Of a stretch of DNA of 64,000 bases, positions 37,908-47,227 are shown in pieces (position 1 is the first letter of the stretch; each line of letters opens with the position of its first letter). The DNA is from Alkalihalobacillus deserti (GTDB lineage Bacteria; Bacillota; Bacilli; Bacillales; Bacillaceae_D), in the NCBI RefSeq assembly GCF_020734105.1, contig NZ_JAJAFR010000002.1, positions 186,001-250,000 of the forward strand. The letters are read 5' to 3'. Under the pieces are notes generated by a model. The model had not been told where the DNA came from and did not search any database. It worked only from the letters and a program-made list of their open reading frames with translations. A program made the position numbers and the translations under genes.

Positions 37908-39776
37908 TTGGCTGCACAAAAACAGGAAAAAAGCGTTGTTTGGGATTGGTTAACAACGGTTGACCATAAGAAGCTTGGAATCATGTATTTGATTGCAGGG
38001 ACGCTTTTCTTTGTAAAAGCTGGTGTGATGGCGTTATTTATGCGGATCCAGCTCATGTATCCTCAGATGAATTTCTTAAGTGGTCAAACATTTAACGAAT
38101 TTATCACAATGCATGGTACGATAATGCTATTCTTAGCTGCCACACCTTTGTTATTTGCATTTATGAACTTTGTCATCCCACTGCAAATCGGAGCCCGGGA
38201 TGTTGCGTTTCCATTTGTAAACGCACTTGGTTTCTGGATTTTCTTTGCCGGTGGATTATTACTAAGCATGAGCTGGTTTTTTGGCGGAGGTCCCGATGCG
38301 GGATGGACAGCATATGTTCCACTATCTAGCCGTGATTACGCTGGAACAGGACTTGATTTTTACGTACTAGGTTTACAGATTTCAGGTATTGGTACATTAA
38401 TTTCTGCTATTAACTTTCTAGTAACAGTTGTTAATATGCGTGCACCTGGTATGACAATGATGCGTTTACCACTATTTGTGTGGACGTCATTTATTTCTTC
38501 AACATTAATTTTATTTGCTTTTACACCACTTGCTGCAGGACTTGCCCTTCTTATGTTAGATCGTATTTTTGGAGCGCAGTTCTTCATTCCAGGCATGGGT
38601 GGTAATACTGTTTTATGGCAACATATTTTCTGGATCTTCGGACACCCAGAAGTTTATATTCTTGTATTACCTGCTTTTGGAATTATTTCTGAGGTTATTC
38701 CAGCCTTTTCAAGAAAGCGTCTCTTCGGATACACAGCAATGGTATTTGCTACAATTGTTATTGCTTTCTTAGGATTCATGGTTTGGGCTCACCATATGTT
38801 CACAGTAGGTATGGGGCCGGTAGCGAACTCGATTTTTGCGATTGCTACTATGACCATCGCGGTCCCAACTGGTATTAAGATTTTCAACTGGCTTTTTACG
38901 ATGTGGGGCGGGAAAATTACATTTAATACGGCAATGTTATTTGCCTCATCATTTGTTCCGACATTTGTACTTGGTGGAGTAACAGGGGTAATGCTTGCAA
39001 TGGCACCTGTTGATTACCTTTACCATGATACGTACTTTGTAGTTGCCCATTTCCACTACATTATTGTTGGTGGTATCGTACTCGGAATATTTGCAGGTGT
39101 ATTTTATTGGTATCCAAAAATGTTTGGTCATATGTTGAATGAAACACTAGGAAAAATATTTTTCTGGGTTTTCACTATTGGTTTTCACTTAACATTCTTT
39201 ATTCAGCATTTACTCGGTCTTATGGGTATGCCTCGTCGTGTGTACACGTATCTTGGCGATCAAGGACTGGATACATTTAACTTTATTAGTACAATTGGTA
39301 CATTCTTTATGTCTACTGCGGTTATCATACTCGTGATTAATGTTATCTATTCAGCGTTTAAAGGTGAGCGTGTGACGGTTGCAGATCCTTGGGATGCTCG
39401 TACGCTTGAGTGGGCAATACCTACTCCAGTACCAGAGTATAACTTTGCTCAATTACCACAAGTTCGTTCTTTGGATCCTTTATTTTATGAAAAGATTCAT
39501 GGTGATGGGACGATGAAGCCAGCTGAACCAGTTGGAGCTATTCATATGCCAAACGGTTCAATTCTTCCATTGATCATGTCAGTTGGCCTTTTCTTTGCAG
39601 GCTTTGGTTTCATTATGATGAATATGGAAAATCCAATTATTAATCCTTGGATTGTCGCCATTGGTGGTTTAGCCTTAACATTCGGATGTATGTTCGTTCG
39701 ATCAGTAAAAGAAGATCATGGATATTACATTCCAGTTGAGCAAGTAAAAGCGGATCTTAAGAAAGGAGGAAACTAA
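37908..39776 (+). CDS. ctaD: Cytochrome c oxidase subunit I
   Basis: 622-residue catalytic subunit with heme a, heme a3 and CuB. Ligands visible: TMHGTIMLF (heme a), HPEVYI (CuB His and cross-linked Tyr), WAHHMF (CuB), HFHYII (heme a3 and a). Roughly 14 membrane helices. The TTG at 37908 is 8 bases after AAAAGGAGG and gives a normal N terminus; an in-frame ATG at 37884 precedes the ribosome site. Pumps protons while reducing oxygen. Confidence 0.96.
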   Translation: MAAQKQEKSVVWDWLTTVDHKKLGIMYLIAGTLFFVKAGVMALFMRIQLMYPQMNFLSGQTFNEFITMHGTIMLFLAATPLLFAFMNFVIPLQIGARDVAFPFVNALGFWIFFAGGLLLSMSWFFGGGPDAGWTAYVPLSSRDYAGTGLDFYVLGLQISGIGTLISAINFLVTVVNMRAPGMTMMRLPLFVWTSFISSTLILFAFTPLAAGLALLMLDRIFGAQFFIPGMGGNTVLWQHIFWIFGHPEVYILVLPAFGIISEVIPAFSRKRLFGYTAMVFATIVIAFLGFMVWAHHMFTVGMGPVANSIFAIATMTIAVPTGIKIFNWLFTMWGGKITFNTAMLFASSFVPTFVLGGVTGVMLAMAPVDYLYHDTYFVVAHFHYIIVGGIVLGIFAGVFYWYPKMFGHMLNETLGKIFFWVFTIGFHLTFFIQHLLGLMGMPRRVYTYLGDQGLDTFNFISTIGTFFMSTAVIILVINVIYSAFKGERVTVADPWDARTLEWAIPTPVPEYNFAQLPQVRSLDPLFYEKIHGDGTMKPAEPVGAIHMPNGSILPLIMSVGLFFAGFGFIMMNMENPIINPWIVAIGGLALTFGCMFVRSVKEDHGYYIPVEQVKADLKKGGN

Positions 39777-39779
39777 GAA

Positions 39780-40400
39780 ATGGCGGGTCATGTAGATACT
39801 TCAAAAGGGCTTCCATCTCATCCTGAGAGAGCCACATTAGAAGGAAAAAACAAGTTTCTCGGTTTCTGGTTCTTCCTTGGCGGTGAAACGATTTTATTTG
39901 CAACGTTCTTTGGAACCTATCTAGGACTCCGTAATGGAATTGCTGATGGACCTAGTTCAGAGGAAATGTTTCATTTACCATTAGTTTTCATCATGACGAT
40001 GTTGCTTTTAACTAGTAGTTTAACAAGTGTCTTGGCGATGTTTGCAATGAAGAAAAATAATTTCACTTCATTCAAAGTTTGGATGTGGATTACAGTATTA
40101 CTTGGTATTGGGTTTTTAGGTTTTGAAGTTTATGAATTCTATGAGTATGTCCATCAAGGATTTGGTTATACAACAAGTGCGTTTTCTTCTTCGTTCTTCT
40201 CACTTGTTGGTTTGCATGGTGCTCACGTTGCGTTTGGTTTAAGTTGGATTACAGTCTTGCTTATTCGTTACAATAAGAGTGGCATTACATTAACTAATGC
40301 TCCTAAGTTCTACGTTGCTGGTTTATACTGGCATTTCATTGATGTGGTGTGGGTGTTTATCTTCACAGTCGTTTATCTTATGGGAGTAGGAGGTCATTAA
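39780..40400 (+). CDS. ctaE: Cytochrome c oxidase subunit III
   Basis: 206 residues with five membrane helices, the short bacterial form. Signature stretches: NKFLGFWFFLGGETILFATF, FFSLVGLHGAHVAFGLSWI and YWHFIDVVWVFIFTVVYLMG. Start ATG 3 bases after the ctaD stop with AAAGGAGG in the ctaD end; ctaF follows at once, so ctaCDEF form one unit. Confidence 0.95.
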   Translation: MAGHVDTSKGLPSHPERATLEGKNKFLGFWFFLGGETILFATFFGTYLGLRNGIADGPSSEEMFHLPLVFIMTMLLLTSSLTSVLAMFAMKKNNFTSFKVWMWITVLLGIGFLGFEVYEFYEYVHQGFGYTTSAFSSSFFSLVGLHGAHVAFGLSWITVLLIRYNKSGITLTNAPKFYVAGLYWHFIDVVWVFIFTVVYLMGVGGH

Positions 40401-40401
40401 T

Positions 40402-40746
40402 ATGGCAGATAACTTAAGTCAACCATTCGATAAAAGTGCAATGACAGAGGAAGAAAAACGCCAAATTAGTAAGGAAATTCGCAAGCAAATTGTTGTATTT
40501 GCTTTAATGATTTTCTTAACAATTATGTCGTTTTTAGCAGTTGGTGCGGATATCATTCCAAGATCATTTGCGATTCCTTTTATCTTACTTTTAGCAGTGA
40601 TTCAGTTTGCTCTTCAATTGATCTTTTTTATGCATTTGAAAGATAAGGATCATAGTTGGGCAACGGCATTTATGATTTCAGGTATCTTTATTACAGTTCC
40701 AACGATTGCAGCTTTAATGTTGCTAATTGGTGTTGTAAAGTACTAA
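40402..40746 (+). CDS. ctaF: Cytochrome c oxidase subunit IV
   Basis: 114 residues with three membrane helices. N-terminal charged part (MTEEEKRQISKEIRKQIVVF) and the typical QLIFFMHLKDKDHSW segment identify the CtaF/CoxD small subunit of Bacillus caa3 oxidase. One base separates it from ctaE. Confidence 0.92.
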   Translation: MADNLSQPFDKSAMTEEEKRQISKEIRKQIVVFALMIFLTIMSFLAVGADIIPRSFAIPFILLLAVIQFALQLIFFMHLKDKDHSWATAFMISGIFITVPTIAALMLLIGVVKY

Positions 40747-40758
40747 GATACAAAATGA

Positions 40759-40793
40759 AACAGCTTTCATCTTTTGATGAGAGCTGTTTTTTT
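40759..40793 (+). terminator. Terminator of ctaCDEF
   Basis: AACAGCTTTCATC (40759-40771) pairs with GATGAGAGCTGTT (40776-40788) allowing G-U, then TTTTTTT. Confidence 0.85.
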
Positions 40794-40940
40794 CATCGAT
40801 TTGTTTTGATCGTCTAAATTTGAAGATAAAACTAAAGCTTTTTTTTGTTCATAAGTTTGTAAGACCTAGTTTGCTTATTTTGTTCTGTATTGTTGTATAA
40901 TATAAATGGTTTAATAATTAACCTTAAAGGAGTGAAGGTC

Positions 40941-41495
40941 TTGAATCAACGCCAAGATGTCTTACAACAGACAGATAGAAAACGAAATTATAAGCCGGCC
41001 ATCATAATTATCACAATTGTTATAAATGGATTAGTCGCTCTTTTAGCGGGTTTACCTGGAGTAGAAAATTTCACAGCATTTGATGTTAAAATCCTTCCGA
41101 TGTTAAATGCAATTTTTAATTCTTTCACATTTTTATTTTTAGTGGGTGCACTAGTCGCTATTATAAAGAAGAATGTAACAGTTCATCGTCGTTTTATTTA
41201 TGCAGCTTTTATTACAACGACTCTTTTCTTAGTAACATATGTCGGTCATCACTTGCTATCAGATTCGACTCCGTATGGTGGGACTGGCTTAATGGCAGGA
41301 GTGTATTATTTTATCTTAATCACACATATTGTCTTAGCAGCTATTATTGTGCCACTTGCGTTAATATCAGTAGCACGGGCTTGGAATATGGAAAATGAAC
41401 GTCATCGTAAAATTGTTCGATGGACGATGCCGATTTGGTTATATGTAAGTTTAACTGGTGTTCTTGTATATGTTATGATTTCACCGTATTATTAA
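40941..41495 (+). CDS. DUF420 membrane protein (YozB/CtaM type)
   Basis: 184 residues with five hydrophobic segments. Characteristic stretches: YKPAIIIITIVINGLVALL, LPMLNAIFNSFTFLFL, VHRRFIYAAFITTTLFLVTY and THIVLAAIIVPLALISV. The DUF420 family includes B. subtilis YozB and, as far as I recall, staphylococcal CtaM, an assembly factor for aa3-type oxidase; position right after ctaF supports such a role. The TTG at 40941 follows AAAGGAG at 8 bases. A TATAAT at 40896-40901 with TTGCTT 19 bases upstream may be its promoter. The CtaG gene found here in B. subtilis is absent. Confidence 0.82.
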   Translation: MNQRQDVLQQTDRKRNYKPAIIIITIVINGLVALLAGLPGVENFTAFDVKILPMLNAIFNSFTFLFLVGALVAIIKKNVTVHRRFIYAAFITTTLFLVTYVGHHLLSDSTPYGGTGLMAGVYYFILITHIVLAAIIVPLALISVARAWNMENERHRKIVRWTMPIWLYVSLTGVLVYVMISPYY

Positions 41496-41592
41496 CGTTA
41501 ATTATACAATCTAGATAAACGTTGACTAAATTCTTCTCTGGATTTAGTCTTTTTGTTCAGCGATACTTAAATGATATGACGAGGTGGAAGAA

Positions 41593-42306
41593 ATGAAAAA
41601 AATATGGTATCTCCCTTTATTGGTAACATTATTATTGACGGCTTGTGGTCAAGAAGAACAAGTTGGAGCAGGAAATATGGATAAATTGACTCCAATAGAC
41701 GTTGAACTGAGTGTTCCTGAAACGGCAGAAATAGGAGAATCAGTTATATTTAGTAGTGCTGTTACTCAAGGTGAAGATTTAGTTGATGATGCCAATGAGG
41801 TAGGATTTGAAATATGGTTGGAAGGTGAAAGGGAGCAAAGTGATCTCATAGTGGCTGATCGACAAGATGGCCATGTTTATTTCATTGAATATGCATTTGC
41901 AGAATCTGGCATTTACCATGTACAAACTCATGTTACAGCAAGGGGATTACACCGAATGCCAACCGCTCAAATTCAGGTTGGAGATGCAGAAGAAAACAAC
42001 GATAGACAGGTAGATGTGCATCAACATCAACATCAACATTCCGATGTTAATATTGAAAAGGTATTAAAAAAAGACCGACTTATTATTTCTGTTGAAGTAG
42101 ACGGCTCTCCTTATAAAGGAGGAAGAGTAGCACTTGAAATGTCTGAGAATAAAGAAGAACAAGCAAAATGGATTGATCTAATAGAAGGGGCTGATGGGCA
42201 ATACGTCCTTTCAAACATTGATGATTTCTCGGGGATGTATTATGCTATTTTACATATTGAAGATGATAATATCCACGAGCATGTCGATATTGAGCTAAAC
42301 TTTTAA
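41593..42306 (+). CDS. FixH/YtkA-like lipoprotein with His-rich linker
   Basis: 237 residues: lipobox LLTAC (Cys about 18), then two YtkA-like beta domains (about 40-130, and 160-237) separated by VHQHQHQHSDV near residue 142, five histidines in alternation that could bind copper or another metal. The first domain has AESGIYHVQTHVTARGLHRM, the second SPYKGGRVALEMSE and DDFSGMYYAILHIEDDNIHE. Exported beside the cytochrome oxidase genes; copper handling for oxidase assembly is an attractive but unproven idea. ATG chosen from GAGGTGGAAGAA spacing. Confidence 0.75.
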   Translation: MKKIWYLPLLVTLLLTACGQEEQVGAGNMDKLTPIDVELSVPETAEIGESVIFSSAVTQGEDLVDDANEVGFEIWLEGEREQSDLIVADRQDGHVYFIEYAFAESGIYHVQTHVTARGLHRMPTAQIQVGDAEENNDRQVDVHQHQHQHSDVNIEKVLKKDRLIISVEVDGSPYKGGRVALEMSENKEEQAKWIDLIEGADGQYVLSNIDDFSGMYYAILHIEDDNIHEHVDIELNF

Positions 42307-42343
42307 TGATAGTAACATCTCTTTCTCATTTATTCTTAAGATT

Positions 42344-42378
42344 AAAGAAAACACGCTCCATAAGAGCGTGTTTTCTTT
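42344..42378. terminator. Bidirectional terminator
   Basis: AAAGAAAACACGCTC (42344-42358) and GAGCGTGTTTTCTTT (42364-42378) are perfectly complementary with a 5-base loop. Serves the FixH-like gene and the convergent AI-2E transporter gene. Confidence 0.88.
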
Positions 42379-43435
42379 ATATCTTAAAGTTTAATTTGAT
42401 AATACCGGCTTCTTTCGCAGACGTAAAAGCAATCACAATGAGTGGACCAATTATAAAGCCCATTACTCCAAATAGCATTAAGCCTAGGTACATGGCAATT
42501 AAAGTGGCTAGAGGTGATAAACCAATATGCTGTCCCATTACCTTAGGTTCTACGGTTCGTCGAATGATCAAGAGTACCGCTGCTAGAATAAGTAGTTGGG
42601 TCCCAATATTTGCATTCCCAGCTATTAATTGAAAAATGGCCCATGGTGCTAATATTGCAATTGAACCGATTAATGGGATAAAATCAATAATCCAAATAAT
42701 AAATGCCATTAACAAAGCAACCTCGGGAACTATAAGCAACAAGCCAATTAGAGAAAATATGAAAATGATAATACTTACTAGAAACTGTGCTTTAAAAAAG
42801 CCCCAAATTACAAAACTTAATCTTGATGTCATAAAATTCACTTTTTCTTTTGTTCGATCAGATAGATATGAAAAAGTTTTACGTTTTAGAGATGGAAGTT
42901 CAAGTAAAAATAGAAACAGAGCAATTAGATAAACAATAAATGTGACTAGGTAGCCTGGAATACTTGTTATAATTGAGGCGACATCATTTATTAAATTTCT
43001 TTCGGCTATAGTTGTTCTTATATTAGATAGAGTTTTAGAGACATGAACATTAATTTCCTGTACAAATTCTGGAGGGAGAGTTTCATACTTTACTTCCCAA
43101 TCACGTTGAAAATTCCACCAGGCACGGTTGATATCGTTTATATATTGTGGAAAGTTTTCAACGATTTGAGTACCTTGTGTAATGACTTGTGTCGTAATGA
43201 AATATCCAGTAAGTCCAATAAAAAAAACAAAAAATGTAAAAACAATCATTACGGCTATATTTCTTTTTAGTTTCGCGCGTTTATGAAGAGCATTCACAGC
43301 AGGTGATAAAATAAGTGCTGTTACGAATGCGGAAATAAGTGGGATGGAGATTGGTAAGATAAAATAACCTGCAATAACAGTTGCAATTATAGTAAGTAAA
43401 ATAATAAATGTCTTTTTTTTCATAAATACCGGCAA
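42377..43435 (-). CDS. AI-2E family transporter
   Basis: 352 residues with seven to eight membrane segments in the AI-2E/PerM arrangement: two N-terminal pairs, a long soluble loop (about 90-150, including FPQYINDINRAWWNFQRDW), then the C-terminal bundle with PEVALLMAFIIWIIDFIPLIGS and the late GLSPLATLIAMYLGLMLFG. Exporter family of varied function including autoinducer-2 and sodium/proton exchange. The TTG at 43433-43435 has GAGGAG 7 bases before it; an in-frame ATG four codons on is poorly spaced. Confidence 0.85.
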   Translation of the reverse strand: MPVFMKKKTFIILLTIIATVIAGYFILPISIPLISAFVTALILSPAVNALHKRAKLKRNIAVMIVFTFFVFFIGLTGYFITTQVITQGTQIVENFPQYINDINRAWWNFQRDWEVKYETLPPEFVQEINVHVSKTLSNIRTTIAERNLINDVASIITSIPGYLVTFIVYLIALFLFLLELPSLKRKTFSYLSDRTKEKVNFMTSRLSFVIWGFFKAQFLVSIIIFIFSLIGLLLIVPEVALLMAFIIWIIDFIPLIGSIAILAPWAIFQLIAGNANIGTQLLILAAVLLIIRRTVEPKVMGQHIGLSPLATLIAMYLGLMLFGVMGFIIGPLIVIAFTSAKEAGIIKLNFKI

Positions 43436-43604
43436 TTTGAGACTCCTCTCTCATAAAAAAGAAATGCTACTATCTATTATAGTACGAACCAGACTAGAAT
43501 AACAGGCAAACTATTTAAAGTCCATTAGACGTTCACACATATGAAGATAGATTATGATATAATCTTGCTAGTTTGTTTAATTTGAAATAGTAAGGAGCGT
43601 ATAA

Positions 43605-44048
43605 ATGAAACATTTAAGCCTGATAATTTTCATCCTGCTGCTTTCAGCCTGTGGGGCCGATACAGATCAGTTCACAATAGTAGAGGGCTCAGAAGCAGAA
43701 GAAATAGAGTTATTTTTACAATCCTATAAAGAAACATTGATTGAAGCTGTTAATACAGGTAATTTTAATGAATTGGAATCTTATCTCATAACGAATAATA
43801 GTTTTTACCATTCGTTAAGGCGTTATGTCGATGATATGCATAGTAATAATACAACAAAAGAACTTAATGCTTTCGTTGTTGAAACGATCTATGAAGATGA
43901 ATTAGGTGAATTTCATGCAGACGTGAATGAGAAAGTAAAAGTAGTAGAGTTCGGTCAGGAAAATATAATTGAAAGATCCGTTCGTTTTGAAATTGTACGA
44001 GGTGGTGACGACTCTTTACGGATTGTTACTATAAAGGAGACGAAATAA
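43605..44048 (+). CDS. Small lipoprotein of unknown function
   Basis: 147 residues, lipobox LLSAC (Cys about 16). The mature part has an NTF2-like look: helical EEIELFLQSYKETLIEAVNTGNFNELESYL, then YHSLRRYVDDMHSNNTTKEL and strands up to RFEIVRGGDDSLRIVTI. The pattern resembles the C-terminal domain of TcaA/YvbJ-type proteins, but this is a fold-level impression only. Stop codon lies within a perfect terminator. AAGGAG ribosome site. Confidence 0.7.
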   Translation: MKHLSLIIFILLLSACGADTDQFTIVEGSEAEEIELFLQSYKETLIEAVNTGNFNELESYLITNNSFYHSLRRYVDDMHSNNTTKELNAFVVETIYEDELGEFHADVNEKVKVVEFGQENIIERSVRFEIVRGGDDSLRIVTIKETK

Positions 44049-44080
44049 GACAACAAGGCTCATGCCTTGTTGTCTTATTT
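44043..44080. terminator. Bidirectional terminator
   Basis: AAATAAGACAACAAGGC (44043-44059) is fully complementary to GCCTTGTTGTCTTATTT (44064-44080), 4-base loop. Shared by the convergent lipoprotein and YugN-like genes. Confidence 0.88.
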
Positions 44081-44088
44081 CCTCTTGT

Positions 44089-44439
44089 TTATTTAGCTTC
44101 TAAAGTGGTTTTAAGTAACTCGAGTTTTTTAGTGCATTTATTAACGATCGCTTCAGGGAAAGTTTCTCCTTCATATTCAACACCATGAGGGTAGTAATGC
44201 TTTCCAAGCATAGGAGTCATCAATTTGACGATGGTATCGTCTTTTGGAATATCACCTTTAATTGCATATGCTGGTAATCGAAGGTAGTAAATATCACCTT
44301 GGTTTTCAATTTTGTAGTCAAACGTTACACGGGAGTAGTCCCATTGACCAGCATGTATAAAGCCGATTGACTCTGCTGCGTAACGAATTGTTTCAAACTT
44401 AATTTCTTTATCTGCAAGTTCAATATGTTCAAATTTCAC
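44089..44439 (-). CDS. yugN: YugN-like family protein
   Basis: 116 residues beginning MKFEHIELADKEIKFETIRY with HAGQWDYSRVTFDYKI and GKHYYPHGVEYEGETFPEAI, matching the YugN-like family of small Bacillus cytosolic proteins. Function unknown. Ribosome site GGAGGC precedes ATG. Convergent with the lipoprotein gene. Confidence 0.8.
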   Translation of the reverse strand: MKFEHIELADKEIKFETIRYAAESIGFIHAGQWDYSRVTFDYKIENQGDIYYLRLPAYAIKGDIPKDDTIVKLMTPMLGKHYYPHGVEYEGETFPEAIVNKCTKKLELLKTTLEAK

Positions 44440-44809
44440 TTTGAATCTGCCTCCAATTCATAAATATGTACTCTACTTATGATAGTATGAAAAGCTTACA
44501 GTTGCAATCCATAATCGTGAATGTTTTATGGAATCCTTCTAAATGCTGTTTAATTTATTTAGTTTTGCAGGAATGAATGTAGCCAAAAACGGATTTCGAT
44601 GCAATCTCGTAGTCAAAACAAACACTTCATGTCAATTTAGATTATTAGTTTAAGGGTAGGAGTTTAATTCTTTTAGATAATGCTATTAGCAATATTTTTT
44701 GGTGTTCGACAGGTTCAGTGTTTGGGCGACAGAACTTTACATAGTTAGTGAAAGGATTTTATATTGTTCATTACGAACCTTTTAAAAGGGACAAGAGAGA
44801 GGGGTATGT
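44440..44809. other. Intergenic region before ylbC
   Basis: 370 bases, AT-rich. Contains a 26-codon frame at 44577-44657 with a poor ribosome site (judged noise) and presumably the ylbC and yugN promoters, which I could not place. Nothing else seen. Confidence 0.5.
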
Positions 44810-45895
44810 ATGAAAAAAAAGCGTTTATTTTTGGGATGTTTGGTTTTTTTGCTAGCGATCGTTTCTTTTGAAAAATTATATGAACACCAAATCCAAGAAT
44901 GGTTTCAAGAACCAAGTGGAGAGGGGAAATCTGAGAAAGAGGTTAAATCAGTAGAGGAGGTTGCCACAATTGTTACCGAATCAGACGACGTAAAGGAGCA
45001 GACGACGAGTTTAGCTAAGCATGAGCAGTTTCTCGGCTTAACTGCCGAGGAAATCAAAGCTGAATTTGGTGATCCAAAGCGTATTGATTTATCAGCTTAT
45101 GGTTATGATTGGTGGGTTTACCCTATATCTACAGATTCATATATGCAAATCGGAATGGAGGATGGAGAGGTCGTAACTGTATTTTTGACTGGAGAAATTC
45201 GAGAAAAACATTTTTCACTAGGACAATCTTATGAAGAATTAAATGAACTATTTAATTTTAAGAAGATTGTTGATGTACGTACAAATGATGGAGGGGTTTA
45301 TCAATTTGAATTAACGAATGATGACGTAAGAATGAGACCTTTAACAAATATTGATGGCTCTTGGGTTCAATTTTATTTTGATACGTATACGAACGAGCTT
45401 TCTAGCATTCGAATGGTCGTAGATGATGTGTTGGTAAGACAGAGACCTTATTCAGTTTCTTATATTGGAGCAGCTCCAGAACGACCGAGTTTTTCGAGAG
45501 AAGATTGGGAGAAAATAGAAGCTGGTAATGCAAGACAGATATTTGATTATACGAATATTATTCGCTCGCGCCATGATTTAGAAGCTTTTATATGGGAGGA
45601 TGATGTCGCTGATGTTGCATACCAGCATAGTAAAGATATGAGTGAAAATAACTATTTTTCACATACATCACCAAGTAACGGTGAAGTGTTGGATCGATTT
45701 AAAAAAGGAGATGTCCCATTTAGGTTAGCTGGAGAAAATATTGCTGCCAAGTATATCGATGGTATTGCTTCAGTAGAAGGATGGCTTAATAGTGAAGGGC
45801 ATAGAGTGAATTTATTAAACGATGAATTTACACATTTAGGAGTGGGGGTATTTCAAGAACATTATACACAAAACTTCATGACGCCATGGCTATAA
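44810..45895 (+). CDS. ylbC: CAP/SCP-domain exported protein YlbC
   Basis: 361 residues: N-terminal signal anchor (about 5-22), a Glu/Lys-rich linker, a CAP-associated N-terminal domain (about 70-215, FLGLTAEEIKAEFGDPKRID), and a C-terminal CAP/SCP domain (about 235-361; IFDYTNIIRSRHDLEAFIWE, AYQHSKDMSENNYFSHTSPS, GENIA, SEGHRVNLLN). Matches B. subtilis YlbC. CAP proteins of bacilli are exported, role unclear. GAGAGGGG ribosome site; strong terminator follows. Confidence 0.88.
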   Translation: MKKKRLFLGCLVFLLAIVSFEKLYEHQIQEWFQEPSGEGKSEKEVKSVEEVATIVTESDDVKEQTTSLAKHEQFLGLTAEEIKAEFGDPKRIDLSAYGYDWWVYPISTDSYMQIGMEDGEVVTVFLTGEIREKHFSLGQSYEELNELFNFKKIVDVRTNDGGVYQFELTNDDVRMRPLTNIDGSWVQFYFDTYTNELSSIRMVVDDVLVRQRPYSVSYIGAAPERPSFSREDWEKIEAGNARQIFDYTNIIRSRHDLEAFIWEDDVADVAYQHSKDMSENNYFSHTSPSNGEVLDRFKKGDVPFRLAGENIAAKYIDGIASVEGWLNSEGHRVNLLNDEFTHLGVGVFQEHYTQNFMTPWL

Positions 45896-45909
45896 AGAAA
45901 GAGAGGATA

Positions 45910-45957
45910 GCTCAGATAAGATGGTCGATCATCTTACCTGAGCCATCTTTTTTTCAA
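45910..45957 (+). terminator. Terminator of ylbC
   Basis: GCTCAGATAAGATG (45910-45923) pairs with CATCTTACCTGAGC (45930-45943) with one mismatch, then a T run up to 45955. Confidence 0.85.
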
Positions 45958-46148
45958 GAAGGGGTAGGATTTATAATGTTTGAATTACGATTTAAGCAGT
46001 GTGAAAGTATGTTAGAAGTCGCTTCTTTTGATTGATTACTCAAAGAAAGGCAAAGGCTCAACATGTTGCGCGCCTTTTTGAACAAGCTCTTTTAGGAGAA
46101 ATATACTCTTAAAAGGTATGAAATCATAGCAACGGTTACTTTCACCTA

Positions 46149-46649
46149 ATGTGGTCGTCTTATGATGAAGAATGTACCTGTTGCCATGGCAACTAATTTT
46201 TCATTTTCATCATATACTTTTCCTTCAGTCACACAAAGTTGCTTTCCACGATGAGACAGAGAAGCAACACAGCGTAAAAATTTCCCAATACCTGGTTTTA
46301 CATAATGCACATTCATTTCTGCTGTTAAAGCGGCTGAATCTGCTGGAATTGATTGGTTAACTATAGTTCCCATGGCTGTGTCAAGAAGTGTAGCGGTCAT
46401 TCCTCCGTGTACCATTCTAAGTGGATTCTCAATAAGTGGTTGGATAGGGAGAACGATTTCATAATCCCCGTTATCGAGGTTTCGTCTTTCAATATGAGTC
46501 ATAGCTTCAAGATAAGTTTCGAAATCACCTTTTCTTTTTTTTTCGAAGCCGTCTAGAATCGTGCTAAGTAGTGTAAGCTCTTCCTCGCTTGGGTTCTCAA
46601 GAAAGGTATTTAGTTTAAGTCGTAATTGGTTTTGATCCATTTGATTCAT
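46149..46649 (-). CDS. PaaI-family hot-dog thioesterase
   Basis: About 167 residues. C-terminal hot-dog domain with the acyl-CoA thioesterase pattern LRMVHGGMTATLLDTAMGTI (catalytic HGG followed by the long helix), ALTAEMNVHYVKPG and SHRGKQLCVTEGKVYDENEK. The first 50 residues form a helical extension (NQLRLKLNTFLENPSEEELT). Hydrolyses acyl-CoA esters; substrate unknown. The ATG at 46647-46649 is spaced 5-9 bases from GGAGGAAAGG; the frame is open back to 46682. Coordinates cover to the stop region at 46146. Confidence 0.85.
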
Positions 46650-46786
46650 TAGTTCCTTTCCTCCATTCATCATGCTCTTCATATTGTAGCAGTTATGTAA
46701 GTTATTTAGCTAATAAAAAATTTTAGAACGTTGGACTGGGCGTCTGTGTAGTATAAATAAAGAGGATAAAAGGAGGATAAGGTAAA

Positions 46787-47209
46787 ATGAATTCAAAGCA
46801 GGGGTTACATCCTTCAGTTCAGAAATTTAAGCATTTTATAAAAGAACATCCATTGCTATTAAAAGAAGTAAAAGAAGAAAGAAAGACATTACAGGAACTT
46901 TATGAAGAATGGAGTGTATTAGGAGGAGATAATGAACAATGGGTTCCGTATAAGAAGGATCAATCGAAAACTTCTTATGAAGGAACACAAGAGGCTACAA
47001 ATGAAGGAACTACACAAACTACAACGGATACACTTGGTCAAATAATGGGTTTGGTTAAACGTATGAACGTTCAAGATTTGCAAAATCATGTTGCTCAATT
47101 CAGCTCAGTGTTAGCGAATGTTCAAAATGTCATCCAATCATTTCAAAAACCGAGTAATCCACCTAATCAGAGTCAACAAGATCATCCGTTTTCATTTAGA
47201 CGCGACTAG
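46787..47209 (+). CDS. ylbD: YlbD-like spore coat protein
   Basis: 140 residues; N-terminal PSVQKFKHFIKEHPLLLKEV and LQELYEEWSVLGGDNEQWVP identify the YlbD coat-protein family. The middle is Thr/Gln-rich low complexity (about 62-85), then a helix and a Pro/Gln/Asn tail. Paired with ylbE 18 bases downstream as in B. subtilis. AAAGGAGGATAAGG before ATG. Confidence 0.85.
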   Translation: MNSKQGLHPSVQKFKHFIKEHPLLLKEVKEERKTLQELYEEWSVLGGDNEQWVPYKKDQSKTSYEGTQEATNEGTTQTTTDTLGQIMGLVKRMNVQDLQNHVAQFSSVLANVQNVIQSFQKPSNPPNQSQQDHPFSFRRD

Positions 47210-47227
47210 GAGAAGGAGTGATATGCA

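Noticed and set aside
44577-44657. 26-codon frame in the gap before ylbC
   Set aside because: Ribosome site overlaps the start, sequence unfamiliar, no supporting context.
46052-46079. Palindromic AAAGGC...CAACATGTTG...GCCTTTTT as a possible small RNA
   Set aside because: Better explained as a simple terminator-like hairpin in the ylbC-thioesterase gap; no promoter seen.
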